A stretch of DNA of 64,000 bases from Streptomyces sindenensis (GCF_014649035.1 NZ_BMSG01000021.1:1-64000); one strand, 5' to 3'. Shown: positions 32,627-41,804, counted from the stretch's first letter. Notes: generated by a model from the sequence alone, not told the origin. Program-made: numbers and translations.

Positions 32627-34594
32627 GTGCCGATATCTCCCACGAGCCGTGATGCAGTCGAATCCCCGCAGCTGTTCAGTCCTCCGGAGCTGAACCGACA
32701 GATCTGGGACCGGGCTGCGGCGAGGCTCCTCGCCAAGATGCTCGGCGAGTTCGCCTACGAGAAGATCATTGAGCCGGTTCCGGAGCCCGGGACCGGCGGA
32801 CTCCACCGACTGACCCTCGACGACGGGGAAGCGCTCACTTTCACCGCCCGGCGCGGCGTCTACGGCAGCTGGCGCGTCGACCCCGATTCGATCGGGATCA
32901 CGGCGCAGCCCCCGACCACCGCCCGGGCCGACAGCTCGCCGGCAGCCCCGGCCGACGTACAGTCCAACGGCTCGCCCGCAGCCCGGGCCGACAGCTCGCC
33001 CGCAGCCCAGGCGGACGTACAGTCCAACGGCTCGGCCGCCGCCTCCCGCCCGTTCCGCGACCCGCTGACCTTCCTCACCCGGGCCCGCGACCTCCTCGGG
33101 CTCGACGGCACGACGCTGGGCCACCTCATCCGCGAGCTGACCCTGACGCTGTCCGCCGACGCCCGGCTCGACCACACCGCGCTCACCGCGGACCGGCTCG
33201 CCGCCCTGGACTACGCGGAGCTGGAAGGCCACCAGACCGGCCACCCCTGGCTGGTGGCGAACAAGGGGAGGCTCGGCTTCTCCGCCTCCGACGCCGCCCG
33301 CTTCACCCCCGAGACCCGCAGCCCGCTCCGGCTGCCGTGGATCGCGGTCAGCACCCGCATCGCGCGGTTCCGGGGCGTCGGCCGCGTCGCCACCCCCGAC
33401 CAGCTGTACGCCGGAGAGCTCGACCCGGACATCCGGGACGCCTTCGCGGACGTCCTGCGGGCCCGGGGACACGAGCCGCGGAACTACTTCTACCTCCCCG
33501 TGCACCCCTGGCAGTGGGACGAGTGGATCGTGCCGCTCTTCGCCCCGGCCATCGCCGACGGCGACATCGTGGCCCTGCACACCGACGGCGACGCCCGCCT
33601 CCCGCAGCAGTCCATCCGCACGTTCGCCAACGTGGACCGGCCCGAACGCCACACGGTGAAGCTCCCGCTCTCCATCCTCAACACCCTCGTCTGGCGTGGC
33701 CTGCCGACCGAACGGACCCTCGCCGCCCCCGCCGTCACCGCCTGGGTCCAAGGGCTGTGCGAGGGCGACCCCTTCCTGCGCGACACCTGCCGGGTCATCC
33801 TCCTCGGCGAGGTCGCCTCCGTCGCCGTCGAGCATCCGCTGTACGACCACCTCCCCGAAGCGCCCTACCAGTACAAGGAACTCCTCGGCACGATCTGGCG
33901 GGAGCCCCTGCCGCCCCGCCTCGCCCCGGGCGAACGCGCCCGCACGCTCGCCTCCCTCCTCCATACGGACCCGACGGGCCGCGCGTTCACCGCGGAGCTG
34001 GTCGAGCGCTCCGGCCTCGCCCCGGAGACCTGGCTGAAGCGGCTCTTCGCCGCCCTGCTGCCGCCTCTGCTGCACTTCCTCTACCGCTACGGCACCGTCT
34101 TCTCCCCGCACGGCGAGAACGCCATCGTCGTCTTCGACGAGAACGACGTGCCCGTACGGCTCGCCATCAAGGACTTCGTCGACGACGTCAACGTCAGCGC
34201 CCGCCCGCTGCCGGAACACGACACCATGCCCGACGAGGTGCGCGCCGTCCTGCTCACCGAGGAACCGTCCTTCCTCACCCAGTTCATCCACTCCGGCCTC
34301 TTCGTCGGCGTCTTCCGCTATCTGTCGCCCCTGTGCGAGGAGCAGCTCGGCGTCTCCGAGGACACCTTCTGGTCACTCGTCCGGGCGGAGATCGTGCGCC
34401 ACCACGCCCGCTTCCCGGAGCTGAAGGAGCGGTTCGAGCTCTTCGACATGCTCACCCCCGAGATCGAACGCCTCTGCCTCAACCGCAACCGCCTGCATGT
34501 CGACGGCTATCGGGACCGGGCCAGCCGCCCGCACGCGGCGATCCACGGCACCGTTCGCAACCCGTTGCACCCCTCCGCCCCCGCCCGGGAGTGA
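32627..34594 (+). CDS. NIS siderophore synthetase, IucA/IucC family (second)
   Basis: 655 aa second synthetase, IucC/RhbF-like. Motifs: GHQTGHPWLVANKGRLGFS, LPVHPWQWDEWIVPLFA, LPQQSIRTFANVDRP, KLPLSILNTLVWRGLP, FSPHGENAIVVFDENDVP and AIKDFVDDVNV. Residues ~99-138 are a duplicated 20-residue Ala/Ser-rich linker (ARADSSPAA, DVQSNGS) encoded by a 60-bp tandem repeat. GTG 32627 follows GGAGGAG. It would add the second amine arm to complete a dihydroxamate-type siderophore. Confidence 0.9.
   Translation: MPISPTSRDAVESPQLFSPPELNRQIWDRAAARLLAKMLGEFAYEKIIEPVPEPGTGGLHRLTLDDGEALTFTARRGVYGSWRVDPDSIGITAQPPTTARADSSPAAPADVQSNGSPAARADSSPAAQADVQSNGSAAASRPFRDPLTFLTRARDLLGLDGTTLGHLIRELTLTLSADARLDHTALTADRLAALDYAELEGHQTGHPWLVANKGRLGFSASDAARFTPETRSPLRLPWIAVSTRIARFRGVGRVATPDQLYAGELDPDIRDAFADVLRARGHEPRNYFYLPVHPWQWDEWIVPLFAPAIADGDIVALHTDGDARLPQQSIRTFANVDRPERHTVKLPLSILNTLVWRGLPTERTLAAPAVTAWVQGLCEGDPFLRDTCRVILLGEVASVAVEHPLYDHLPEAPYQYKELLGTIWREPLPPRLAPGERARTLASLLHTDPTGRAFTAELVERSGLAPETWLKRLFAALLPPLLHFLYRYGTVFSPHGENAIVVFDENDVPVRLAIKDFVDDVNVSARPLPEHDTMPDEVRAVLLTEEPSFLTQFIHSGLFVGVFRYLSPLCEEQLGVSEDTFWSLVRAEIVRHHARFPELKERFELFDMLTPEIERLCLNRNRLHVDGYRDRASRPHAAIHGTVRNPLHPSAPARE
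32921..33040. repeat. 60-bp in-frame tandem duplication
   Basis: Two 60-bp units (32921-32980, 32981-33040), nearly identical, each starting GCCCGGGCCGACAGCTCGCC. They encode a 20-residue Ser/Ala/Asp-rich linker within the second NIS synthetase. It is in frame, so the gene stays intact. Confidence 0.85.
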
Positions 34595-34632
34595 CCGTCA
34601 TTGTCAGTCGTGCGCCGTAGGCTGGTCGGGCT

Positions 34633-36603
34633 ATGACGAAGCCATCCCTCCCCGAGCTCCTGCACGCCGCCGTCACCGCCGTCGGCGGCACGGAACGGCC
34701 CGGCCAGGTCACCATGGCCGAGGCCGTCGCCGAGGCGGTCGACGACCAATCCCACCTGCTCGTCCAGGCCGGCACCGGTACGGGCAAGTCGCTCGGCTAT
34801 CTGGTGCCCGCCCTGGCGCACGGGGAGCGGGTCGTCGTCGCCACGGCCACCCTCGCCCTCCAGCGCCAGCTCGTGGAGCGGGACCTTCCGCGTACGGTCG
34901 AGTCCCTGCATCCGCTGCTGCGCCGACGACCGCAGTTCGCCATGCTCAAGGGCCGGTCGAACTACCTCTGCCTGCACCGGCTGCATGAAGGGGTGCCGCA
35001 GGACGAGGAGGAGGGGCTCTTCGACCAGTTCGAGGCGGCGGCCCCGTCCAGCAAGCTGGGGCAGGACCTGCTGCGGCTGCGGGACTGGTCGGACGAGACG
35101 GAGACGGGTGACCGGGACGACCTCACGCCCGGCGTCTCCGACCGGGCCTGGGGCCAGGTCTCCGTCTCCTCCCGGGAGTGCCTCGGCGCCACGAAGTGCG
35201 CGTACGGCGCGGAGTGCTTCGCCGAGGCGGCCCGCGAGCGGGCGAAGCTCGCGGATGTCGTCGTCACCAACCACGCACTGCTCGCGATCGACGCCATCGA
35301 GGGCGCGCCGGTGCTGCCGTCCCACGAGGTGCTGATCGTCGACGAGGCCCACGAGCTGGTCTCCCGGGTCACCGGCGTCGCCACCGGCGAGCTGACCCCC
35401 GCCCAGGTCAACCGCGCCGTCCGCCGTGCGGCGAAGCTGGTCAACGAGAAGGCGGCCGACGCCCTCCAGACCGCGGCCGAGGGGTTCGAGCGGGTCATGG
35501 AGCTGGCGCTGCCCGGACGCCTCGAAGAGGTGCCCGAGGACCTCGGATACGCCCTGATGGCGCTGCGCGACGCGGCGCGCACGGTGATCTCCGCGATCGG
35601 CGCCACCCGGGACAAGTCGGTCGAGGACGAGAACGCCGTACGCAAGCAGGCACTGGCCTCGGTGGAGTCGATCCACGGCGTCGCGGAGCGCATCACCCAG
35701 GGCTCGGAGTACGACGTCGTCTGGTACGAGCAGCACGACCGCTTTGGCGCCTCCGTCCGGGTCGCCCCGCTCTCCGTGTCGGGGCTGCTGCGCGAGAAGC
35801 TGTTCGCCGAGCGGTCCGTGGTGCTGACCTCGGCCACCCTCAAGCTCGGCGGCGATTTCAACGGCGTGGGCGCGTCCCTCGGGCTGGCCCCCGAGGGCAC
35901 GGCGGGCGAGGACGTCCCGCAGTGGAAGGGGCTGGACGTCGGCTCCCCGTTCGACTACCCGAAGCAGGGCATCCTCTATGTCGCCCGGCATCTGAACACC
36001 CCGGGGCGCGAGGGATCGCGTACGGACATGCTGGACGAGCTCGCCGAGCTGGTGGAGGCGGCCGGCGGCCGTACGCTGGGGTTGTTCTCCTCCATGCGGG
36101 GAGCCAAGGCGGCGGCCGAGGAACTGCGGGGGCGCCTGGACAAGCCGATCCTGCTCCAGGGCGAGGAGACACTCGGCGAGCTGATCAAGAACTTCGCGGC
36201 CGACCCCGAGACCTGCCTCTTCGGCACGCTCTCGCTCTGGCAGGGCGTGGATGTCCCGGGGCCGAGCTGTCAGCTGGTGGTCATGGACCGGATTCCGTTC
36301 CCCCGGCCCGACGATCCGCTGATGAGCGCCCGGCAGAAGGCGGTCGAGGAGGCGGGCGGCAACGGCTTCATGGCCGTCGCGGCGACGCACGCCGCCCTGC
36401 TGATGGCCCAGGGCGCGGGCCGACTGGTCCGGGCGACGGGCGACAAGGGCGTCGTCGCCGTGTTGGACCCGAGGCTTGCCAACGCGCGGTACGGAAGCTA
36501 TCTGCGCGCCTCGCTGCCGGACTTCTGGTACACCACCGACCGGAACCAGGCGCGCCGCTCGCTGGCCGCCATCGACGCGAAGGCCAAGGCGGACGGGGCA
36601 TAA
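34633..36603 (+). CDS. DinG/XPD-family ATP-dependent DNA helicase
   Basis: 656 aa superfamily-2 5'-3' helicase. Walker A is QAGTGTGKSLGYLVPAL. The Fe-S cluster cysteines are YLCLHRL, ECLGATKCAYGAECF (four Cys, ~115-200). The DEAH box is LIVDEAHELVSR. Motif III/IV regions are VVLTSATLKLGG and GLFSSMRGAKAAAEEL, and the final motif is QGAGRLVRATGDKGVVAVLD. ATG 34633. It is convergent with lexA; no LexA site is evident in front of it, so its SOS link is positional only. Confidence 0.92.
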   Translation: MTKPSLPELLHAAVTAVGGTERPGQVTMAEAVAEAVDDQSHLLVQAGTGTGKSLGYLVPALAHGERVVVATATLALQRQLVERDLPRTVESLHPLLRRRPQFAMLKGRSNYLCLHRLHEGVPQDEEEGLFDQFEAAAPSSKLGQDLLRLRDWSDETETGDRDDLTPGVSDRAWGQVSVSSRECLGATKCAYGAECFAEAARERAKLADVVVTNHALLAIDAIEGAPVLPSHEVLIVDEAHELVSRVTGVATGELTPAQVNRAVRRAAKLVNEKAADALQTAAEGFERVMELALPGRLEEVPEDLGYALMALRDAARTVISAIGATRDKSVEDENAVRKQALASVESIHGVAERITQGSEYDVVWYEQHDRFGASVRVAPLSVSGLLREKLFAERSVVLTSATLKLGGDFNGVGASLGLAPEGTAGEDVPQWKGLDVGSPFDYPKQGILYVARHLNTPGREGSRTDMLDELAELVEAAGGRTLGLFSSMRGAKAAAEELRGRLDKPILLQGEETLGELIKNFAADPETCLFGTLSLWQGVDVPGPSCQLVVMDRIPFPRPDDPLMSARQKAVEEAGGNGFMAVAATHAALLMAQGAGRLVRATGDKGVVAVLDPRLANARYGSYLRASLPDFWYTTDRNQARRSLAAIDAKAKADGA

Positions 36604-36661
36604 AAGGGGCTTTCCGGGGGCTGTGCCGTCCGTCGGTTGCGCCGTCCCGGGAGAAGGCAGA

Positions 36662-36707
36662 GCCCCGGGACCGACGTCACGATCGACGTCCTAGGGAGTC
36701 CCGGGGC
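36662..36707. terminator. Bidirectional terminator dinG-like / lexA
   Basis: The stem GCCCCGGGAC (36662-36671) pairs with GTCCCGGGGC (36698-36707). The 26-nt interior itself contains two GACGTC palindromes that can form a second stem. It lies between convergent genes. Confidence 0.7.
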
Positions 36708-36740
36708 CAACAAGCTCTGACCGACAGCCGCGCCGTCTCC

Positions 36741-37538
36741 TCAGACCCGGCGCAGCACCGCCACCACCTTGCCCAGAATGGTCGCCTCGTCGCCGGGGAT
36801 CGGCTGGTACGCGGCGTTGTGAGGCAGCAGCCATACGTGACCGTCCTCCCGGCGGAAGCGCTTGACCGTGGCCTCGCCGTCGAGCATGGCGGCGACGATG
36901 TCCCCGTTCTCCGCGACGGGCTGGCGGCGGACGGTGACCCAGTCGCCGTCACAGATCGCGGCCTCGATCATCGAGTCGCCGACGACCTTCAGGACGAACA
37001 GCTCACCGTCGCCGACGAGCTGGCGGGGCAGCGGGAAGACGTCCTCGACGGACTCCTCGGCGAGGATCGGGCCACCGGCGGCGATCCGGCCCACCAGCGG
37101 CACATAGGACGCGGCGGGCTTGCCCGTCGTGTCGGTCGGCTGGGTGCTGGGCTGGTCCGATCCGCGCACCTCGTACGCGCGGGGGCGGTGCGGGTCCCGG
37201 CGGAGGAAGCCCTTGCGCTCCAGGGCCATCAGCTGGTGGGCCACGGACGAGGTGCTGGAGAGGCCCACCGCCTGACCGATCTCCCGCATGGAGGGCGGGT
37301 AACCCCGTCGCTGCACGGAGTCGCGGATGACCTCGATGACCCGCCGCTGCCGGTCCGTGAGCCCTGAGCTGTCCGCCCGGATACCGGGGGGCCTGCCGGG
37401 CATGGAACGTCCGGGGCGCGCGGGCTCGGGCCCGTCCGTGTTCGTGACTGAGTCATTCATGGCATGCACCGGCTCAAGTCGGCTCTGGGAGCGGTGGTCC
37501 CGGGCGGTGATGGTGGCGCTGTCTGCGGTGGTGGTCAC
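36741..37538 (-). CDS. lexA: LexA repressor
   Basis: 265 aa SOS repressor. Winged-helix DNA-binding domain at ~58-125 (LTDRQRRVIEVIRDSV, PPSMREIGQAVGLSSTSSVA). The self-cleavage site is A154-G155 in VGRIAAGGP. The catalytic pair is S189 (VVGDSMIEA) and K226 (GEATVKRF). GTG 37538 has AGAGGGG upstream. The first ~55 residues are a non-conserved extension, and an ATG at 37460 is an alternative start. Autoregulation is expected from the perfect SOS box at 37601-37614. It is divergent from nrdR. Confidence 0.96.
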   Translation of the reverse strand: MTTTADSATITARDHRSQSRLEPVHAMNDSVTNTDGPEPARPGRSMPGRPPGIRADSSGLTDRQRRVIEVIRDSVQRRGYPPSMREIGQAVGLSSTSSVAHQLMALERKGFLRRDPHRPRAYEVRGSDQPSTQPTDTTGKPAASYVPLVGRIAAGGPILAEESVEDVFPLPRQLVGDGELFVLKVVGDSMIEAAICDGDWVTVRRQPVAENGDIVAAMLDGEATVKRFRREDGHVWLLPHNAAYQPIPGDEATILGKVVAVLRRV

Positions 37539-37600
37539 GTCGGCCCCTCTCGAATGTTCTCCCTAGCTGGACAACGGTAGTAGCTTTCGAAAGGTTGCGC

Positions 37601-37614
37601 CAAACACACGTTCG
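37601..37614 (-). promoter_or_regulatory. LexA-binding SOS box of lexA
   Basis: On the minus strand the sequence is CGAACGTGTGTTTG, a full match to the actinobacterial/Bacillus consensus CGAACRNRYGTTYG. It lies 63 bp upstream of the lexA start codon. It also faces nrdR, but that gene starts over 450 bp away. Confidence 0.85.
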
Positions 37615-37913
37615 AGTGAAAAACGAATAAAGGGGTGCCGTGGTACTGCCGACGGGTGTATGGGTGCCGCGGTGAAGGTCGTTCGCCCTCCGTGGCGGCC
37701 CTGCCGCGGGCCCCGGCCAAGTCTGTCACCCGGACCTGTGTGCGGAGTCTTTCATCCGGCCCGGACGCCGAAGCCCCGGCGGCTCGGCGGCCCCCGCGTT
37801 TCCCGTACCCTCTTCTCTGGCCCACGCTCCCCGGGCGGCCTCACGGCGGTCTCGCGGCGGCGTTCCGGTGACGCCCGACGCGCGACACGCGATGGGGTCC
37901 AAAGCGCGACCCA
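37615..37913. other. lexA-nrdR intergenic region, featureless part
   Basis: About 300 bp, very GC-rich apart from an AT-richer stretch next to the SOS box. I see no coding sequence, hairpin or riboswitch. No adenosylcobalamin riboswitch consensus was found here, in keeping with NrdR-box control of this operon. Confidence 0.5.
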
Positions 37914-37961
37914 ACCCTAGATCTAGTGGTTGGATTGCCTCAGTCACCCAGAAGTTGTGGT
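37914..37961 (+). promoter_or_regulatory. Tandem NrdR boxes
   Basis: Box 1 ACCCTAGATCTAGTGG (37914-37929) and box 2 ACCCAGAAGTTGTGGT (37946-37961) resemble the 16-bp NrdR consensus ACACWATATATWGTGT at the conserved positions. They start 32 bp apart, about three helical turns, the usual spacing for cooperative NrdR binding. Confidence 0.75.
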
Positions 37962-37966
37962 CTCGG

Positions 37967-37996
37967 TTCAACCGTGCCGTGGTCATCGCCTATGCT
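37967..37996 (+). promoter_or_regulatory. Promoter of nrdRJ
   Basis: TTCAAC (37967-37972), an 18-bp spacer and TATGCT (37991-37996). It lies immediately downstream of NrdR box 2, about 75 bp before the nrdR start. The -35 is weak. Confidence 0.55.
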
Positions 37997-38072
37997 GGAG
38001 ACTGCTTCCAGGGGCCCGGACAAGGCCCTGAAGAGGCTATTCGGTCGTGCGCGTGAAGGAGGGTTGGGAGCC

Positions 38073-38585
38073 ATGCACTGCCCCTTCTGCCGGCACCCCG
38101 ACAGCAGAGTCGTCGACAGTCGCACCACCGACGACGGGACGTCGATCCGTCGCCGCCGCCAGTGCCCCGACTGCTCCCGCCGCTTCACCACGGTGGAGAC
38201 CTGCTCGCTGATGGTGGTCAAGCGCAGCGGCGTGACCGAACCCTTCAGCCGCACCAAGGTCATCTCCGGCGTCCGCAAGGCATGCCAGGGGCGGCCCGTC
38301 ACGGAGGACGCCCTCGCCAAACTCGGCCAGCGGGTCGAGGAGGCGGTGCGCGCCACCGGCAGCGCCGAACTGACCACCCACGACGTGGGACTGGCCATCC
38401 TCGGCCCCCTGCAGGAACTCGACCTCGTCGCGTACCTGCGCTTCGCGTCCGTGTACCGGGCGTTCGATTCCCTGGAAGGCTTCGAGGCCGCCATCGTGGA
38501 ACTGCGTGCGCAGCGGCCTTCCGCGGAGGACTGCGGGAACGGCGAGACCCCCGAGGTCCCCGCCCCCGCCATTGCCGCCGACTGA
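38073..38585 (+). CDS. nrdR: Transcriptional repressor NrdR
   Basis: 170 aa repressor of ribonucleotide reductase genes. The N-terminal zinc ribbon is MHCPFC then CPDCSRRF (four Cys). The ATP-cone domain contains VVKRSGVTEPFSRTKVISGV and VAYLRFASVYRAFDSLEGFE. The ~20-residue C-terminus is acidic/proline-rich. ATG 38073 follows GGGAG. It is in an operon with nrdJ, 165 bp downstream, and controls its own transcription through the tandem boxes. Confidence 0.95.
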   Translation: MHCPFCRHPDSRVVDSRTTDDGTSIRRRRQCPDCSRRFTTVETCSLMVVKRSGVTEPFSRTKVISGVRKACQGRPVTEDALAKLGQRVEEAVRATGSAELTTHDVGLAILGPLQELDLVAYLRFASVYRAFDSLEGFEAAIVELRAQRPSAEDCGNGETPEVPAPAIAAD

Positions 38586-38750
38586 GCGGTAAGCGCCCGT
38601 CACGGTCCGGAGTCACCTCCGCCGACCGGTGGCCGGGCGAATCAAGACCTGTTCCCGTGGCCGAGTGCGGCCCACGGGGCAACGGACACACACTGTGCCT
38701 GGGAAGATCTGGGCACTTCAGGGCGTTTTCGCCCACATATGGGAGGCGGC

Positions 38751-41648
38751 ATGACAGAGACGGCGAGCGGCCCGGCACGAGGTTCCCGCACCAAGGGCGC
38801 CAAGGTGAGCAAGGGTCTGCGTATCGAGCGCATCCACACCAACCCCGGCGTGCACCCGTACGACGAGGTGACGTGGGAGCGCCGTGACGTCGTCATGACC
38901 AACTGGCGCGACGGCTCGGTCAATTTCGAGCAGCGTGGCGTCGAGTTCCCCGACTTCTGGTCGGTGAACGCGGTCAACATCGTCACCAGCAAGTATTTCC
39001 GCGGCGCCGTCGGCACGCCGCAGCGCGAGACCGGCCTCAAGCAGCTGATCGACCGGATCGTGAAGACGTACCGGAAGGCCGGCGAGGACTACAACTACTT
39101 CGCCTCTCCCGCGGACGCCGAGATCTTCGAGCACGAGCTGGCCTACGCCCTCCTGCACCAGATCTTCAGCTTCAACTCGCCGGTCTGGTTCAACGTCGGC
39201 ACGCCCCAGCCCCAGCAGGTCTCCGCCTGCTTCATCCTGGCCGTCGACGACTCCATGGAGTCGATCCTCGACTGGTACAAGGAAGAGGGCATGATCTTCA
39301 AGGGCGGCTCCGGCGCCGGCCTGAACCTCTCCCGTATCCGTTCCTCCAAGGAGCTCCTCTCCTCCGGCGGCAACGCCTCCGGACCGGTCTCGTTCATGCG
39401 CGGCGCCGACGCCTCCGCCGGAACGATCAAGTCCGGTGGCGCGACCCGCCGCGCGGCCAAGATGGTCATCCTCGACGTCGACCACCCCGACATCGAGAAC
39501 TTCATCGAGACCAAGGTGAAGGAGGAGGAGAAGATCCGCGCGCTGCGCGACGCGGGCTTCGACATGGACCTGGGCGGCGACGACATCACGTCCGTCCAGT
39601 ACCAGAACGCCAACAACTCGGTCCGGGTGAACGACGAGTTCATGAAGGCCGTCGAGTCGGGCGGCAAGTTCGGGCTGCGCGCCCGGATGACCGGCGACGT
39701 CATCGAAGAGGTCGAGGCCAAGTCCCTCTTCCGCAAGATGGCCGAGGCCGCCTGGGCCTGCGCCGACCCGGGCATCCAGTACGACGACACCATCAACGCC
39801 TGGCACACCTGCCCGGAGTCCGGCCGGATCAACGGCTCGAACCCGTGCAGCGAGTACATGCACCTGGACAACACCTCGTGCAACCTCGCCTCGCTGAACC
39901 TGATGAAGTTCCTCAAGGACGACGGTCTGGGCAACCAGTCCTTCGAGTCCGAGCGCTTCGCCAAGGTCGTCGAGCTGGTCATCACCGCGATGGACATCTC
40001 GATCTGCTTCGCCGACTTCCCCACCCAGAAGATCGGCGAGAACACCCGCGCCTTCCGCCAGCTGGGCATCGGTTACGCCAACCTCGGCGCCCTCCTGATG
40101 GCGACCGGTCACGCGTACGACAGCGACGGCGGCCGCGCGCTCGCCGGCGCCATCACCTCGCTGATGACCGGCACCTCGTACAAGCGCTCCGCCGAACTGG
40201 CCGCGGTCGTCGGCCCGTACGACGGCTACGCCCGCAACGCCGAGCCGCACCAGCGCGTCATGAAGCAGCACGCCGACGCCAACGCCAAGGCCGTCCACAT
40301 CGACGACCTCGACTCCCCGGTCTGGGCCGCCGCCACGGAGGCCTGGCAGGACGTGATCCGGCTCGGCGCGAAGAACGGCTTCCGCAACGCGCAGGCCTCG
40401 GTCATCGCGCCCACCGGCACCATCGGTCTCGCGATGTCCTGCGACACCACCGGCCTGGAGCCCGACCTCGCCCTGGTCAAGTTCAAGAAGCTGGTCGGCG
40501 GCGGCTCGATGCAGATCGTCAACGGCACGGTGCCGCAGGCGCTGCGCCGCCTCGGCTACCAGCCCGAACAGATCGAGGCGATCGTCGCCCACATCGCCGA
40601 CCACGGCAACGTGGTCGACGCACCCGGCCTGAAGACCGAGCACTACGAGGTCTTCGACTGCGCGATGGGCGAGCGGTCCATCTCCGCGATGGGCCACGTC
40701 CGGATGATGGCGGCCATCCAGCCGTGGATCTCCGGCGCGCTCTCCAAGACGGTGAACCTCCCCGAGAGCGCCACCGTCGAAGACGTCGAAGAGGTCTACT
40801 TCGAGGCGTGGAAGATGGGCGTCAAGGCGCTCGCGATCTACCGCGACAACTGCAAGGTCGGCCAGCCCCTCTCCGCCAAGACCAAGGAGAAGGAGAAGGA
40901 GGAGGTCACCGCCAAGGCCGAGGAGACCATCCGCGAGGCGGTCGAGAAGGTCGTCGAGTACCGCCCGGTCCGCAAGCGTCTCCCCAAGGGCCGTCCCGGC
41001 ATCACCACCTCCTTCACGGTGGGCGGCGCCGAGGGCTACATGACCGCCAACTCCTACCCGGACGACGGTCTCGGCGAGGTCTTCCTGAAGATGTCCAAGC
41101 AGGGCTCGACCCTCGCGGGCATGATGGACGCCTTCTCCATCGCCGTCTCGGTCGGTCTGCAGTACGGCGTCCCGCTGGAGACGTACGTCTCGAAGTTCAC
41201 CAACATGCGCTTCGAGCCGGCCGGCATGACGGACGACCCGGACGTGCGGATGGCGCAGTCGATCGTCGACTACATCTTCCGCCGCCTGGCGCTGGACTTC
41301 CTGCCCTTCGAGACCCGTTCGGCCCTCGGCATCCACTCCGCCGAGGAGCGCCAGCGCCACCTGGACACCGGCAGCTACGAGCCGTCGTTCGAGGCGGACG
41401 GCCTGGACGCGGACAGCCTGGCCCAGTCGGCCCCGGTCCACGCCGAGCCCCTGAAGGCGGTCCCGGCTCCCGCGGAGTCCGCGGTGAAGGCGGCGCCGAA
41501 GACCGCGCACACCTCGGCCGAACTGGTCGAGATGCAGCTCGGCATCAGCGCCGACGCCCCGCTCTGCTTCTCCTGCGGCACGAAGATGCAGCGCGCCGGC
41601 TCCTGCTACATCTGCGAGGGCTGCGGCTCGACCAGCGGTTGCAGCTGA
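38751..41648 (+). CDS. nrdJ: Class II (B12-dependent) ribonucleotide reductase NrdJ
   Basis: 965 aa adenosylcobalamin-dependent enzyme that reduces ribonucleotides to deoxyribonucleotides independently of oxygen. Catalytic core motifs: FSFNSPVWFNVG with a nearby Cys (QVSACFILAVDDSM), NPCSEYMHLDNTSCNLASLN, and SVIAPTGTIGLAMSCDTTG. The C-terminus has CFSCGT and CYICEGCGSTSGCS, the redox/zinc cysteines. ATG 38751 lies 4 nt after GGGAGG; an in-frame ATG four codons earlier is less likely. A terminator follows. Confidence 0.96.
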   Translation: MTETASGPARGSRTKGAKVSKGLRIERIHTNPGVHPYDEVTWERRDVVMTNWRDGSVNFEQRGVEFPDFWSVNAVNIVTSKYFRGAVGTPQRETGLKQLIDRIVKTYRKAGEDYNYFASPADAEIFEHELAYALLHQIFSFNSPVWFNVGTPQPQQVSACFILAVDDSMESILDWYKEEGMIFKGGSGAGLNLSRIRSSKELLSSGGNASGPVSFMRGADASAGTIKSGGATRRAAKMVILDVDHPDIENFIETKVKEEEKIRALRDAGFDMDLGGDDITSVQYQNANNSVRVNDEFMKAVESGGKFGLRARMTGDVIEEVEAKSLFRKMAEAAWACADPGIQYDDTINAWHTCPESGRINGSNPCSEYMHLDNTSCNLASLNLMKFLKDDGLGNQSFESERFAKVVELVITAMDISICFADFPTQKIGENTRAFRQLGIGYANLGALLMATGHAYDSDGGRALAGAITSLMTGTSYKRSAELAAVVGPYDGYARNAEPHQRVMKQHADANAKAVHIDDLDSPVWAAATEAWQDVIRLGAKNGFRNAQASVIAPTGTIGLAMSCDTTGLEPDLALVKFKKLVGGGSMQIVNGTVPQALRRLGYQPEQIEAIVAHIADHGNVVDAPGLKTEHYEVFDCAMGERSISAMGHVRMMAAIQPWISGALSKTVNLPESATVEDVEEVYFEAWKMGVKALAIYRDNCKVGQPLSAKTKEKEKEEVTAKAEETIREAVEKVVEYRPVRKRLPKGRPGITTSFTVGGAEGYMTANSYPDDGLGEVFLKMSKQGSTLAGMMDAFSIAVSVGLQYGVPLETYVSKFTNMRFEPAGMTDDPDVRMAQSIVDYIFRRLALDFLPFETRSALGIHSAEERQRHLDTGSYEPSFEADGLDADSLAQSAPVHAEPLKAVPAPAESAVKAAPKTAHTSAELVEMQLGISADAPLCFSCGTKMQRAGSCYICEGCGSTSGCS

Positions 41649-41702
41649 CCGGACGCCTGAGCGCGTGCGGAACCGCGTAGGGCTCAGCTGACCCGCGGCT
41701 CA

Positions 41703-41735
41703 CGAAGGGGACCGGCCACCGGCCGGTCCCCTTCG
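41703..41735. terminator. Terminator nrdJ / terD
   Basis: A perfect 15-bp stem CGAAGGGGACCGGCC (41703-41717) with GGCCGGTCCCCTTCG (41721-41735) and a 3-nt loop. It lies between the convergent nrdJ and TerD genes. Confidence 0.88.
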
Positions 41736-41769
41736 GCATGCCACCCCGGGTTGTCCGGAACTGACCGTC

Positions 41770-41804
41770 GTCAGCCGTCAGCCGTCAGCCGTCAGCCGTC
41801 AGCC
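41770..41804. repeat. 7-bp tandem repeat at the end of the TerD gene
   Basis: Five perfect copies of GTCAGCC (41770-41804), the last overlapping the minus-strand stop codon of the TerD gene. Slippage here alters only the untranslated tail. Confidence 0.8.

Noticed and set aside
37540..37560. Second SOS-like sequence (GAACATTCGA) near the lexA start
   Set aside because: The two half-sites are not separated by the required four bases, so it is not a LexA box. It overlaps the lexA leader only by chance similarity.
38586..38750. Possible adenosylcobalamin riboswitch in front of nrdJ
   Set aside because: The 165-bp gap is too short and lacks the B12-box core. In Streptomyces the B12 riboswitch controls the class I nrdABS operon; this operon has NrdR boxes.
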